The notes under the pieces were generated by a model. The model ran no database searches. It was given only the letters and a program-made list of their open reading frames with translations, and was not told the origin of the DNA. Below are positions 11,528 through 24,680 of a stretch of DNA of 64,000 bases, piece by piece. Each line of letters opens with the position of its first letter. Position 1 is the stretch's first letter. The position numbers were made by a program, and so were the translations under genes. Source of the stretch: Nymphaea colorata (taxonomy: Eukaryota > Streptophyta > Magnoliopsida > Nymphaeales > Nymphaeaceae); NCBI RefSeq assembly GCF_008831285.2, contig NC_045142.1, positions 25,743,876 to 25,807,875 on the forward strand. Direction: 5' to 3'.

Positions 11528-14500
11528 ATGCTGGGTCGCGCTGCGCGTCGATGGATTTCCACGTCATTCGCTGAGGGTCCCTTTGTCGAAGCGCCGAGGC
11601 CGTGGCTCTTCGTCGGCTTGGGAAATCCGGGACAGAAATTCCAAGGTACCAGACACAACGTGAGTGCAACTCTTTGACTTATATGTTGCATTGCATCTGT
11701 TGTTTTTGAAATCTTGATTGTAGATTGGATCTGAGATGAACATATATGTTGCGTTGCATCTGTTGGTATTGATAAGCATTGTTTTAAATGGTAGATTGGG
11801 TTTGAGATGAACATGTGTGTTGTATTGCATCTGTTCCTATTGTTAAGTCTTGTTTCGGATCGTAGGTTGGGTTTGAGATGATTGATGCTTTTGCTGAATC
11901 GGAAGGAATCTCCATGGACACGGTTCACTGTAAAGCCTTGTTTGGAAAAGGTTTGTCGTCCCTGTGGAAGGCATCTAGCGTTGCTGTTTTTAATTAATTC
12001 AATTGCCTGTTGTAGCAGCTTTGATAGAAATTCTTGGAATAATCGTTTTTTTTTATTTTGGAACTTTTCCAGGTCTTGTGGAAAATACACCAGTATTTCT
12101 GGCAAAGCCTCAGACCTATATGAATTTGAGCGGTGAATCAGTTAGTAATCAACGATTACCTTTGCGAAAATTCATTTTTCTATTTGCGCTTCTTATTGCC
12201 TTTGCCATTCTGTTTTATTTACATGCTCTCTGTTTTATTTACATGCTCTGGTTACCGTAATATGTTGCCACTGAGTTTTTTTTTTGTTTGAAGCACGTGT
12301 ATTATTTTGCATTTTATATAAAGTCTAAGATCAAGTTATCTATTGTTCTACATACCGAACAGAAATTGCGTTGATAGCCTTGTAAATATACTGATGCAAT
12401 ACATTGACAAGTAAATGAATGACCCTGGGGCCACTTACATTGCCAAGTAGCAGCATTAGGTAGCCTAATCAATGGCACTTGTTTTCTTATTAGGTTTTGC
12501 TGAAGTTTGATCTTAAGAGGGTCATAATAGGAAGAAGGTAAATCAGTCCTTATTATCAATCTGATACTTTGCCTGGAGTTATTACAAGGATGACTAACAT
12601 CCAATGATTCCGTTACAACTTTTGGGTCTGCCCAGTCCAGATTGTCCGCTATTCATGCAAAGACAATAAAGACATTGAAAAACATATTGGTTCTCGAATT
12701 TGAAAAAAGTGTAGCCAACTCCTTTATTGCTGCAGGAGAGGATGTTCATTGCTGACTTGTGCATGGAGTGGCGTCTTCCAAATATCATATGATGGATAAT
12801 GGTTTAGACATCGAGATCTTGTCAAAAAGACTTGTGGATGGTGTTAAGTCTTGTTCTTGCAAATTATAGTCCAGAATCCTACTAATTTGTTCCTTTTTTT
12901 CGTGTAATTTTCTGCAACAGAAACAGATGTTTCTTCTCCATCACTTTAGACTGGAAACATAGTAAGATACCTGTTAGTTAACTGCAGGTGTCTTTTTCTT
13001 GCATCCTCCACATGCATCCTTGTCTTCTGTTCATTGTTAATGCTTGGAAAGGCTTAAGAAAATGTTGAGAGCAATAAAAGAATGCTAACCATGCAGTAGT
13101 TCATTTACTCCCATTTTTTTCTCCAATTTAAGAAGTAAATACTTCACTGATTGAGCAGAGAATAATCATGCTTTAGTATGTTTTCTTGGATGGATAAGAT
13201 GTCTCAAATGTACTCTTTTGGGGACATCTCATCTCAAAATTACTTCCTAAATCAAACACGAAATTGAGTGTCTCTATCCCGATTCTCAAAATAGAGTGGA
13301 AACAATCATGACATAGGGGTGCGACTGTAGAGACAGTGTCTGAGACGTTCCTCCCACGACTGCATGTCTAAGATGGTGTCCTGACATGCTGTAATGGAGA
13401 CTCAAACACAACCTCAAAACCATTGGATTGGTATCTTTTTCATCCAATTTATACGTAACATCACTATCAGGAGAATTTTGTTTAGAATTTCTGCCATGGA
13501 TATTTAGTCAGATGTATGATCATTCGACATGCCTATTAGAAGGAAGTTCAAGAAATCCAATTTGTATAATCTTTTCATCTCTTCATATTTTCTGACTACA
13601 AGGATAAAGTGCATGCCTTGTAATTTAACAGGTTGAGAATCATCAGAAGGATTTTGTAGTCTTATAGGGTTAGATTGTGTAACAAAACTCTTTGCCGGTT
13701 AGTGTTTGGCACTTGGTGCCATGATTACAGTTGACCATTAGTGTGTTGATGTTCAAGGTTTCAAATGGACCGGACTGGCTAATGAATTTTTGTACTTCAG
13801 GTTGCTATCAAATACTGCTCCTGATTGACTTGCAGATGCCCTCTTATTTTGGTCTGTGTTAGTTGACTTTATTTGGGTTGGCTGGTATAATGTTTGGCTT
13901 GTGTGCTAGATTGATGAAGTGGGTGCACTTCTTACCAAAGGTTTTGAATTTTTTTATCTATATTTCTATCAAGTTGAGTTAAATGAATATTTTTCTAGTT
14001 GCAAAAAAGGGCTCATTTCATCTGATGAGAGCAACTTATAAGGCTAAGTTGACAGGGCATTAGAAATTCAGAAGTTCAAAATATATGAGAGGTAGTGTTT
14101 TCTTGCTTATTTGCTGGTGAGTTTTTTTTTTTTTTTTTTCTTTGCTGTACCATCTAACAGGGACTTTTCTAAATTCTAATGATTATCAATATAAGCTTTG
14201 TACTGATCTTATTCTATGTTTTGACATTGTATTGTATAATAGTTACTTCGTTATGCAATAGGAGGAATCAGTTAAGTCATTCCTAACAGAACCTTCTCCG
14301 AATAGGAATAGTTAATCTAAATTTTGATATTGCTGCTGATGCTAATCACTTTTTCTTATCAAAAGTTACTGTCAAAAAGCTAATCTATGTCTTTCTTGCT
14401 ACATTGACTGCAGAGTGGACCACTTGCAGCATACTATAAGTTACCTCTCAGTCGTGTCCTCCTGGTATGTTCTCTTTTTTTTTTTCATTGCACGTTTGAT

Positions 14501-16447
14501 TTTACTGGGAAATGAGATATGCTGAATCTCTGTGAACTCAAGTTGATCCCAAAGAATTTGGAAACAAGTGGTTCTTTGTGCTTGTTATGTTGTAACTTTG
14601 TCAGTGTTTTTCTTTGTTTTTTAATCAGGAGGATTTTTTTTTATTAGTATCTGATTCATCAACCAGCCTTTTACTATTCGTGGAGTAAACAGAGAGGAAA
14701 ACACCTGTGGCTGATGGTTTGCAGGGTCCGCTATTTTATTTCTTCAAGCCTTCTTCCAGATTTCTGAGCAATAATTTTTGTAACTATTAGATGCATTTAT
14801 ATGATGAAGGAAATGATGAGCATGAAAAGGGGAAGGATTTGAAATTATGGCTGAGTTCGATAAATTACTTTTATTGCGGTCTCTTGAGTTCACCTGAAGT
14901 TTTATTCTCTTTCACAGAAATCTTATTAAATATACTCATTCTTTTAACTAAATGTGGACTTGTTTATTGCTTATAGGCTTTTGATGATATGGACTTGCCA
15001 TGTGGAGTTCTTCGACTACAACCAAAAGGAGGACATGGAGGGCACAATGGGTATGAAATGCACAGGCTCTTGAACATCGCTACCACATTCCTCTTTGTTT
15101 ACTGGAAATGTGCATTTGTCATTTGTGTAAGTATAGATAATCGTTTCCATGTGAGAGACGGTTTCATCTTGGTTTGGGGTCTACAATGTCAAATCCCAAG
15201 TGTACTTGGAATGTTTTCATTTCAATCCTCATTTTGCATGAACTCACAACATTAAATTGTTGTACTAGAGCTGCACGAACTAAGACACTGAAACTCACAG
15301 GATGCATATGTGGCCTTTAACCTTATCCCCATTACTTGCATCATTTTCTTAAAAAAGCATCTACAGTGCGTTAGTATGGTTGCAACACGTGTCTGCAGTT
15401 TTTGCAACTAAACCTTATAGGATGAAGGATGCGGCCATGAAAATGGGGTGAGAAAGACTACAGTTGCTTTTCCACTTATGAAGGTCTAATATTCTCTGCT
15501 AAGATTTCACAAATTTACAGTCATTTGCCTCATTCAAATCCTTCAAACTATGAGACCTTCAGACATTTTTTTGTGGGAGTTACTGATATATTTTGCCAAT
15601 GTGTTAGGCTAAAGAGTGTTATATATCACTTTCGAGGGAACAGTGAGTTCGCACGCTTAAGAATCGGTAGTCCCTATTTTTTGTCCGTTCAATTATTACT
15701 GTTATCATTTTTGGAAGATCCTATTTCATGTTTGTGATATCTTGCTTTATGTTTCACATGCTGAAGGTATTGGAAGGCCACCAGGCCAGATGGACCCAAA
15801 GGCATTTTTGCTTCAGAAATTCAATGCAACAGCTAGGGAACGGGTAAGCACACTGTTGAAGGGTGTCACGGTCATATAATTTGTCCATAATCCTGTGAAC
15901 TGGCAACTATAGGTGTGGTATCTGTATTGGCCTGTGTAAACGACGGTGCATATTTTGATCTACTACAGAACAACTTATGAAACCACTTGCAGTTTTTACT
16001 TGTTTGAGCAAGTAGCCATTATAAAATATGAATTTCATTATCTATATAAAGTTAAAACTGGGGTTCTCACAAATGATATATCTTATGTTCCTGAATTCCC
16101 ATGTTGCTGCTGAATTGCTTGCTTTTTAAGTCATCATTTCGTACGTCTTTTTGCCGCTCATTTGTCTGACTTAGCATCCTCTGGTATGCAATAATTGTGG
16201 AAAGCTGCTTTCTTGTGGATATTCATGGTCGATGATCTTCTTTGTTCGGCTTGGACTTTCCCATTCTTTAACACGTTTGAGGCATCTTTTTCTCTGGTTT
16301 CCTTCTTTCTTATTGTTCAATTGTGGATAGATTGATGCGGCTTTGAAAGAAGGCGTGGAAGTATTGAGGCATCTTATCTCCAAGGGTTTGGCTGAAAGTT
16401 CAAGACGGTTCAACAATGAGCAAAAGTACAAGCACTGTAACTTGTGA
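11528..16447 (+). CDS. PTH: Peptidyl-tRNA hydrolase, bacterial Pth type, 8 exons
   Basis: Releases peptides from prematurely dissociated peptidyl-tRNA by cleaving the ester bond. Exons are 11528-11659, 11866-11950, 12073-12140, 14414-14464, 14977-15050, 15608-15666, 15767-15843 and 16331-16447. All have GT/AG borders, and phases close to give 220 residues. Conserved residues by comparison with bacterial Pth are Asn33 in GLGNPG, catalytic His43 in GTRHN, Asn90 in [10 protein letters not shown], Asp115 in AFDDMDLP and Asn136 in GGHGGHNG. The core is preceded by about 25 residues, [14 protein letters not shown] onward, basic and free of acidic residues at its start. This suggests an organellar (mitochondrial or plastid) presequence, which is inference. 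The ATG at 11528 is chosen because an in-frame stop lies just upstream after the previous ATG. Intron 3 is about 2.3 kb. The gene converges on the aminotransferase, with a 651-base gap. Confidence 0.92.
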
Positions 16448-17098
16448 GGACCATGACCATCTAAGTAGTTCGCAAAAATGATGTTGATATGATAATTTTG
16501 GTTTTTGAACAAGCAGCTGGGGCAAGTATATGCCGGCATCATCTCACATATAATTCATCTGTTAAAGGATCACAAGAAAGACATTGCAAGCTCAAATCAG
16601 CATCCCAAGAATGCCATATTGTCCCCGACAAAGCTCATATCATTCTTGAGGGGCTGGAAGTGGATGACGATGGTTGCCTTTTCTGCTGCACAACGCACAT
16701 TTTAAGTTGGTATTTGCTAATGCTGTAACTTACCTGCCCATATTTGAGATGGATAATGTAAACTAAAAAGTTGTTGGCATGGAAGGTTTTTGCTATTTGT
16801 TGTGAATTCTTTTGTCTCCCATAAATTGGCAAAAATATATCAGCAGTACTCTCAAAAAGCTTCTAACCTTACCGACAGAAACCCAAAATGGATATTCGAT
16901 ACCATGGTTTGCACTGAATTTAATATAATAACAAGATCATTATTTGAAATTGAGAACACAATTTCAGTGCATGTAATCATTGATCCCGTGCCACTGCCTG
17001 TGGATCAAACAACCCCTTGGTATACAAGTGTCTACTTCGTCGCGGTTACAATACAGGCAAAGAGAAGTTCTTAGCATGAAACACCTTTCAGAAAATGC
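16448..17098. other. Shared 3' spacer of convergent genes
   Basis: 651 bases between the stop codons of the peptidyl-tRNA hydrolase and the aminotransferase. AT-rich, expected to hold both 3' UTRs. Small ORFs on both strands have no recognisable domain. Confidence 0.55.
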
Positions 17099-20000
17099 CT
17101 AGTCCAGGTTCAAGCAACCCTCCTTGTTTACAAGTTCGTTCATTTTGCCAGCAGCTGCATCTAATGTAGCTTTGCTCTTACAAAAAGCAAATCTAACATA
17201 CCTCTTCTTGTAGCTGAGATCTCTTTGTGATTCCAACGACTCTTTCATTGATGAGGATTCGGAATGGGCACCATTGCAGATTCTAGATCCAGTATGGAAA
17301 AATCCACAACCAGGAACAGCTGCTACACCGGCCCTCATTATCAGTTTAGCCACAAACTCAACCTGGGTAAGAGCCAAATATTGTCAAGAGGAGCCAACTT
17401 AGTTCCTTAATCTTTTTAACACTACAGCCAGCAAAGTGAAAGAATCGATGTTCGTGTAAGACAGAATGAATCAGCATATACTTTATCATTGGACGTGCAG
17501 GGCTCATGGTTTATCAAGTTATATTTGAGATGGTACAGAGAAGGGAAAATCAGATTTCAAGAGCTCGGTCAAATCTGTCAATATTTCACCATCTTAGAAG
17601 AACTAGTAGCGAAAAACCATAAGGTTGCCAGAAAAAGATTGACCAATCAAATAAAAAATCACTTATTCTGGGCACTCACATCAGAAAGAACACAATTCTC
17701 AGGAAGCTCTGCAAAAATGAAAAAGGCACCCCGTGGCTTAAAGTGGACTTTGAATCCAACCTCGGCAAGCATCTTAACAGCATAGTCTCTTCTCTTTTGG
17801 TAGTCCTATAAAAAGAGAAAAAACAATATCTCAAGGACCGTAAGAACACAAATGTAGCACTTATTGGAAGCTAAGAGAACAGTTTTCTTTACAGCTCTTA
17901 AGGCCTCAAAAAATCCTGGAGGACTTCTAAAAGCCGTTAGGGCAGCCTCTTGAAATGGTGCAGGGGCTGAATCGGTAAGCTTGACGTGAATATTCTTTAT
18001 TGCAGAAGCAATGACTGCAGGAGCAATCGCCCAGCCAATCCTCCAACCTTGCAATCCAGCCTTTCCCACCAATTAGAAAGCAGCAGGGTACCAAAAAATG
18101 CAATGAAGATCAAGCTAAGAGCATAAATAACAATGATAACTAACAGATAAAGCCATGAAAACCTCTTACAACACAAACTAATCTTGCTGCTTTTCTTCTT
18201 TTAATCAATTCAATAAGAATAAATGCTCAACATTGGTTATCTGGCCAAATGAAACCTCGCCTTCCCGATTTAACAGCATTTTGCCATCACCATTACTACC
18301 GGACAGTAGTACTAAGAGCTTACTGTCCAGTAAATACTTCACAGACTCCTATGTTTAAGAGCCACCCCCGATATTTGTTGAGGTTACTAATTAAGCCTCA
18401 ACTCTATTCCTTGTGATATATCATATTACTAGATCACGTGAACTGTACACGAGGCTGAACTATTTCATCACTTTATGGCTTCATCAACTTGTTGATGTGT
18501 GTGTGAGAGAGAGAAAGAGAAAGCACTTGCCTGCATCCATATGAGTCTGCATGATTATTTGTTAGGAACAACAAAGATATGCATGTGTAACACTTTAGTG
18601 CTACTGAGATGATGCAAGTTCACAAGCCTTAGATCAAGTCAAAGAATTCAGAGTTACTCTTTTGAACATCCTCTACAATGGTCAGTATCTTGTGGGTACA
18701 TGACATGAGAAATGAATTTCGGATCAAGACTAGTTGATCATAACACACTCATCCAAGGTCCACTAGCAAGATGAATTTGTCCTTGCTCTAGATGGTTCAG
18801 CATCTGACTGGTTCTTTCATCTATGTCGACCGTGAAGGACATACAGCACAAATGCTTTGATCCTAAAGATGCCTCTTTGAAATCCAAAATCCAAATATGT
18901 TGATTCAGATTTTCTTTTCCTGAATTATACTACAGCCAACTATAGCCGACGATTTGCAATTGGATGAGCTAAAATTGCCTCCAACATCAGACAAGTTCAT
19001 TTTAATTCCCTTGACAAAATCTTATCCCATTTTATGTGATCTTTCAGTTAAATCTGTAAAACAATTTCAGGTAAGAGCCTGAGATGGTCAATATGTTTAA
19101 CATGTAACTGGTTAAAGAAAGATATGAAAGTAGGATAGAGCACGCACCTGTGACACTAAATGTTTTTGACAATGACGAAGTTATGATGGTTCGATTTTGC
19201 ATCCCTGGAAGTGTTGCAAGTGAAAAATGTTTTTCTGTGTCAAACGTTACATGCTCATAAACCTGCAACTAAAGAAACCTCTTTAAACACCACAGAGAAT
19301 GTATCATAAGAACCACAACTGAAAAAACAAATCTTCCAGGAAAATAACAAAATTAAGGAATGGAATAACAAAAAAATCCAAAGATTCAAAAACCAACTTG
19401 CAAAGATTGCCAAGTGAAATTTGTTGAAGTTACCACTAGTAGCTAGTCAAATTTGTCTGACCATAGAAATAATACAATAATGCATCATTATCATTCAATT
19501 AGGACTCAAAAGCTAATCAGTTTTCTCTTGAAGTACACCACATGCTGCTAAAGGTCTGTTTTATCATACAACTAAGCATCCCCATTCAATCTCTGCAGAA
19601 TTCAAATTTTAATGGAAAAAATTCCAAACAATCCACTGTCCTATTCAGAGCGAGAGGGAGAGAAAGAGAGAGTATTAAAATTGTCTTGTGCTCATCAGGG
19701 AAGAATTAAGGCAATGACAGGTAACTGCTGCGATAGTTTGCAAACATGGTAACTGAGATTGTGCAACACTACTCAATTGTTCAAAACTTCAAATAACCCA
19801 AAAGTAAGCCCAGTGGAAAATGGTATACATACTTCATCTGTTATTGCTAGACAATCCATATCACAGCAAGCACCAGCAATAGCAGTCATCTCATCTATGG
19901 TGAAAACCTTCCCTGTAGGATTATGCGGACTGAGAATTTATTATTAGATGAATATAAGAAAATATAGGCCCTCAAATTCAGGAACAAAAAGGATTCCAAC

Positions 20001-22881
20001 TTTAACATTATTATTCTTCCTAAGCCATGCAAGATAATAGTCAACTATACTTCACACTCTGAGAACCTGAAAGAAACTAACGGGGTCAGCATACACTGCA
20101 GATGACATAAATGAATCAAAAATTGGAAACATCATTGTCACCTAGTTGCTTAAAACGCCTCTACAGTATCTACCACATCTTACCACTAATGCTGTGAAAA
20201 AATTTCTATGTTTGAAGAATATGTGCAGCTCTGTGCTCTGATGATAACATAAGGCATAAACAGTGTGCGGTTTAGAAGTCTTGACAATATGATGATAAAT
20301 TCACCAAAGTAAACTGAGAATCATTAGACTTCAAAACAAACAGTAACTTTGGTTTTAACTTTTAAGTGTCAACAGTCAAATGAAAAGATGCTATCCAAGA
20401 TAAGCTGTCCATTCCTAGTCTTAGCAAAAGGCCACATAGAGTATTTCAATCAAAATTAGCAGCCTTTGAAACAGATTGCAGATATTATGGAGCATAACAA
20501 AATATGAATGGCATCTGGAGTCTAATAACGTAGGACTGATTTCAACAACAAAGGCAACACAAACAAATAGATCTATCATCAACAACAAAGAAAAAGCCAA
20601 CTTTCGAAAGTGCCAATAGCATCAATTATAACAAATCTGCAAGATTTATTATTATCTATTACAGTAACCTTACACTAACCTGTTTAAAACTACAGCTTTT
20701 GTGCGTGATGTGAATGATTCTCTGAATCTCTTTATGTCCAAAGTCCACATAGGGGGATCCAGTTCGACATAAATCTTGAAATAAATTTGTCAATATTAGT
20801 TCTCAGATATCGTCATAAAAATATACCCATCTTAATGAAAAAGTTGACACAGATTTTAACTTAACAAATCTAACCAAAAAAAAAAAAAGATCCAACTCAC
20901 AGGAACACCACCAGCCAGAGCTATGCAGGTTTCATAAGTTTCGTAAGCAGGATCAAACAACAATACCTCATCACCATGATTAATTGCTGCAAAACATGAA
21001 GCAATCATGCCAAGGAAGGTAAATATTTCCTAAAATAAAAAAGTGAAGGTGTTTTGTAAATTTAAAACTTAGAACATACTTGCAAATATTGTTGCTGCAA
21101 ATGCTTCTGTCTGGCCACAACAGATAGCAATATCAGTGAGAGGATCCGCATCGATGGAATGGATTTCTTTTGCTCTTCTAGCCACATAATTACATAATTC
21201 TTGGACATGCCTAGGAGTGAAAAAATGAACCAATAAAGAAAAAGACATGTTGACCCCAAACCATGATAATCGACATGCATATGTGGCTAGATAAACATCT
21301 GTAACCAAACTCAGTTACTACTCAGATCCATTCATTCACGATCATAACTGCCTTGGAATATCTCAAAACGTTTGGAAAGACAAGGCTTTCCTATTATGCC
21401 ATTCTGAAGACATAATCATCAACACATGATGAATATCACATGAGATTACATCTTTAAACCATAGCTATAAATGCCACACATATCTGCAGTTTCTCCACAT
21501 GTAGAGAAATCAAATTTTTGAACCTGATATTTTGCAAAAACTGGTAATACGGGAGAGACGTATGGTTTTTATTCTTTTCTCTTTTTTTTTTTTAAATTTA
21601 ACCTTCTTCGTGTTCATCATTTCTCTGCTTTACGCAAATGATACTATTCAATTATTCTTAAGATGGATAGTTACTGCTTCATATTTTTCTAATCTTTTCT
21701 TTGGTAAAACCTTCAAGCGTTTGATCCGGGAAACTTTTTAATATGGAACATGGAATCTTCCAAGGAATTTCATTGCGTAAATTCACCATATAAGATATCA
21801 CTGACATCAATTTGCGTAAAAGGATCATGAATTTTGAGTCAAATCAGCTGTTCGTGTATCCATGGTTTTAGCTGCAACATGACATATATAAGGTAGGGAC
21901 ATGAATCTATTACAAGACACGCTCGGTTTTTTGCCATGTAGTAGTACATCACCAGTCTCCGACGAACCATAAATGTAAAAGTGTCCCACAGTATCACAAG
22001 AATTATCCTGGTATTCCTTTTGTGCTACAGCAAAATCTCCGTACCAGAAGCATTTTTCTCTTTTTCAGGTTTTACTAGGTCTTTGCGCCTTATAGACAGA
22101 TCCTGATCATTGAATACTTTACTGCTAACCGGTATATACCAAAATAAGAAGCATGTAATGGGACATGCTAAAGCAACCAAATTACGTAACCAGAAGAAAA
22201 GTATGGAGGAGGTTAGTCTACAAAATTCAAAATTAAATAGAAGCTGACAATTGATCGTTCAGCTATCCAATATAGAGACTCTTAACCAAATTACGTCGAC
22301 AGAGACCTTCGAGAAATGGTGCATAATGTAGGAACACATGAGCACAAAGCATCTCTGACCATAACGCATACATAATTCTGCATGCGCCGCCCTAACCCAG
22401 CGAGAAGAATTTTGTTCGGAAACAGTCTTGTCCAAGTTGGCTTATTCAAAGTCACTAACGAGCAAGGAACCATTCGCTATCGATCTAAACGAACGGAAAA
22501 CAACTGTCTCGCTCTCCAAACTGCCAGTGAAAAATCAAGTAGCCTCAATCATAACACTCGATCAAGAACCGCAATACTATCACAAAAAGCAAAAGGAGAC
22601 CGGAGAATAACAGACCGATAATCGCAGAGAGCGCTCTACAACCATAAAGTACAGAAAACAAGAATGATCTCTATGATTCTCCGCTGAGAAGGTGCTCACC
22701 TGTACTGATTGTAGTCGGAGTTGATGGCATCGACGGCCGCCTGCTTCAATTCCGGCGGGGCGGGGAAATCCGGGAATCCCTCAGCGAGGTTGATGGCGTT
22801 CGATCGCTGGGCGAGGAGGGAGAGCTCCTGGATCGGCGAGGGCTTGAGAGCGAGGGCCGCCCTTGACAGCCTTCCCTCCAT
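17099..22881 (-). CDS. PLP-dependent class I aminotransferase, kynurenine/glutamine transaminase K-like, 9 exons
   Basis: Fold-type I transaminase resembling animal kynurenine aminotransferase/cysteine-S-conjugate beta-lyase. Exons in transcript order are 22881-22700, 21210-21080, 20986-20901, 20774-20680, 19929-19833, 19262-19148, 18047-17893, 17805-17680 and 17362-17099. Phases close to give 416 residues, the normal length. Motifs are NLAEGFPDFPAP near the N-terminus, ICCGQTEAFAAT (cofactor phosphate region), PHNPTGKVF (Asn168), ITDEVYEHVTF (Asp196, Tyr199), SSLSKTFSVTGWRIGWA (Lys230, the Schiff-base lysine) and YVRFAF (Arg386, substrate carboxylate). The first 20 residues are short and have no obvious transit peptide, so a cytosolic product is suggested. 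It probably transaminates Gln, Met or aromatic amino acids with 2-oxo acids; the exact substrate cannot be read from sequence. Intron 1 is about 1.5 kb. The gene is convergent with the peptidyl-tRNA hydrolase. Confidence 0.92.
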
Positions 22882-22928
22882 CTCTGCCGCTCTTCTGGAT
22901 AACGGAGAGTTCGAATCCCGCCCCGCCT

Positions 22929-22934
22929 CTTATA
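22929..22934 (-). promoter_or_regulatory. Candidate TATA box of the aminotransferase gene
   Basis: The minus strand reads GTATAAGAGG here, 48 bases before the ATG at 22881. This would leave a very short leader, so it is only a candidate. Confidence 0.3.
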
Positions 22935-23070
22935 CTTCGCGCGCTTGAAGTCAATTGTCGGGTATACCCACGAATCTTTCGCTATATGTCCGTTCCGGGT
23001 CACGGCTGGAGGAAATACTTCACACCCGATTTGATCCGCTTGGATCCCATTGGCAGATGAGAGTTGGTCT

Positions 23071-23413
23071 TAGGGAGGGCTGTTCAAAGAAGTCGAGCTA
23101 ACTCGAGTTTGACTCCGACTCGCTTAATAAACCTGACTTGAAATCGACAATCTAAACAAGTCGAGCTTGAGTTAGGTGGGTTCAGTAAACTTGGTTAAGC
23201 TCGACAAATAAAATACGTAAAATACATCTCATAAAATTATTCAAAAAAAAGAGATTGCTCAAATGGATATAAATGGTACTGAAAGGTTTCATGTTCAAGT
23301 CCATATCCATATGTTGTCTCTTCTTTTAAAAAATAAAATTCATTAAGCTTAATCGAGTTGAGCCCGAGTTCCTTTCAAGACACATGAACCTAACTGGCTC
23401 AGGAACAACCCTA
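23071..23413. mobile_element. hAT-like MITE of the TAGGG/GAGCTCGAG family, degraded TSD
   Basis: 343 bases starting TAGGGAGGGCTGTTCAAAG and ending GGAACAACCCTA, with internal GACTCG/TCGAGCTTGAG motifs. The flanks are GTTGGTCT on the left and ATTGGCCT on the right, which match at 6 of 8 positions. Both mismatches are transitions, as expected for an aged 8-bp target-site duplication. There is no coding capacity. It sits just upstream of the aminotransferase promoter. Confidence 0.65.
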
Positions 23414-23498
23414 ATTGGCCTCATCAAATTGGGATCTCATTTGGCAACTGCCGTGGGGTCGGGTTTGAGCCAGGCCCAACAGGACAGGATCTGTTGAT

Positions 23499-23566
<68 letters not shown>

Positions 23567-24258
23567 TGCATCTAGAAAAACTTTTTCAGGGGGATAAAAA
23601 ATCATGATAAATTTAATACAAAATACCGTGCATTGTTTTTGAAGCAGAAGAAAATAAAACTCCCAAGAAAGAAAAGCTCCCTGTTTAATAAACATGAAGT
23701 CGAAAGTTTTGTATGTAAGTGATCCAAACTGGTAGTTTCTAGAAATCCTCGTAAATCAATTTGCGTAAGTCTAGTTATCAAACATTATGTTTACGAGAAT
23801 TTAAACTTTACATCATCCATCCAATTTTGGTCACCGCAAGATATGCAAATCCGATCTGCGTCATGATAAAAACAGTCTTTCAAGGTATCATCATAAGGCA
23901 TTAAGTGCGATGATGTCACATGTTCTTATAGAAAATGCCCACTTGAATAAGATATATTTAAAATCTTCAACTTTAAAAAAAGTCAAGGATTGAATAGTGG
24001 GATCAAATTTTTTTAACACACATTAATGGGGTTACCCTTCTTCTTTTGAATTAACAGTTTCAAAATATTAATGTACTAAAAAATCTTTTTTTTTTTCTAT
24101 TTAGGATTCATAAAGACCACACCTAGGTCGAAAGACTGTGTCACTCACTATATAGTATATGACTTTCAGGTTGCTAGATCTGCATTTCAGGCTTATGGCT
24201 AATTCTGCTTATAGGAATAAATCAAGAATGTCATTCTACTAATTACCGCTAGTTTAAT
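23414..24258. other. AT-rich intergenic DNA with long AT microsatellite
   Basis: No gene is supported. It includes the (TA)n tract at 23504-23562. Confidence 0.5.
23504..23562. repeat. (TA)n microsatellite, about 29 units
   Basis: An uninterrupted TA run. A minus-strand ORF across it encodes an Ile-Tyr repeat and is not a gene. Confidence 0.95.
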
Positions 24259-24680
24259 TAGGGATGTCAACGAATGAGATTCGGATAGAATATATTCTTA
24301 ATTATATCTACTTTTTTGATATTCACATATTCAGTTCAAATTCAAATAAAGAAAAGTCATATCCAAATCTAAAATTCGATTTTACAATCCGAATCCGATT
24401 TTTATGTTTATATCTGAATCCGAATTTTGAACTGGATTTTATCAATTTTCAAAATTTAGTATCATTAGATACAAGATATTTGTCTAAAAATGAATCCGGT
24501 CTGAATCCACATGCGAATCCGATCGGATAATTATGTATATCTGAATCTGGTTGGATGTCATTTATTAAATCTGAATCCGATCCAATTACTTAATCAGATA
24601 TTAAATTTTCTTTCATATCTGATTTTTTCGGTACGGTTCAGTCGAATATCCTATTCAAATCAGATATATTGACATTCCTA
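24259..24680. mobile_element. TAGGGATGTCAA-ended non-autonomous transposon
   Basis: 422 bases with terminal inverted repeats TAGGGATGTCAA and TTGACATTCCTA, and a body of repeated GAATCCGAAT/ATCCGATC motifs. The flanks AGTTTAAT and AGCTCAAC agree at 5 of 8 positions, with only C/T differences, consistent with an old 8-bp duplication. A relative lies at 57054-57436. An ORF at 24264-24530 is just the element read through. Confidence 0.65.

Noticed and set aside
22905-22925. tRNA-like GAGTTCGAATCCCGCC sequence
   Set aside because: It looks like a T-loop, but the flanking bases do not pair as a T-stem and no anticodon or D arm precedes it.
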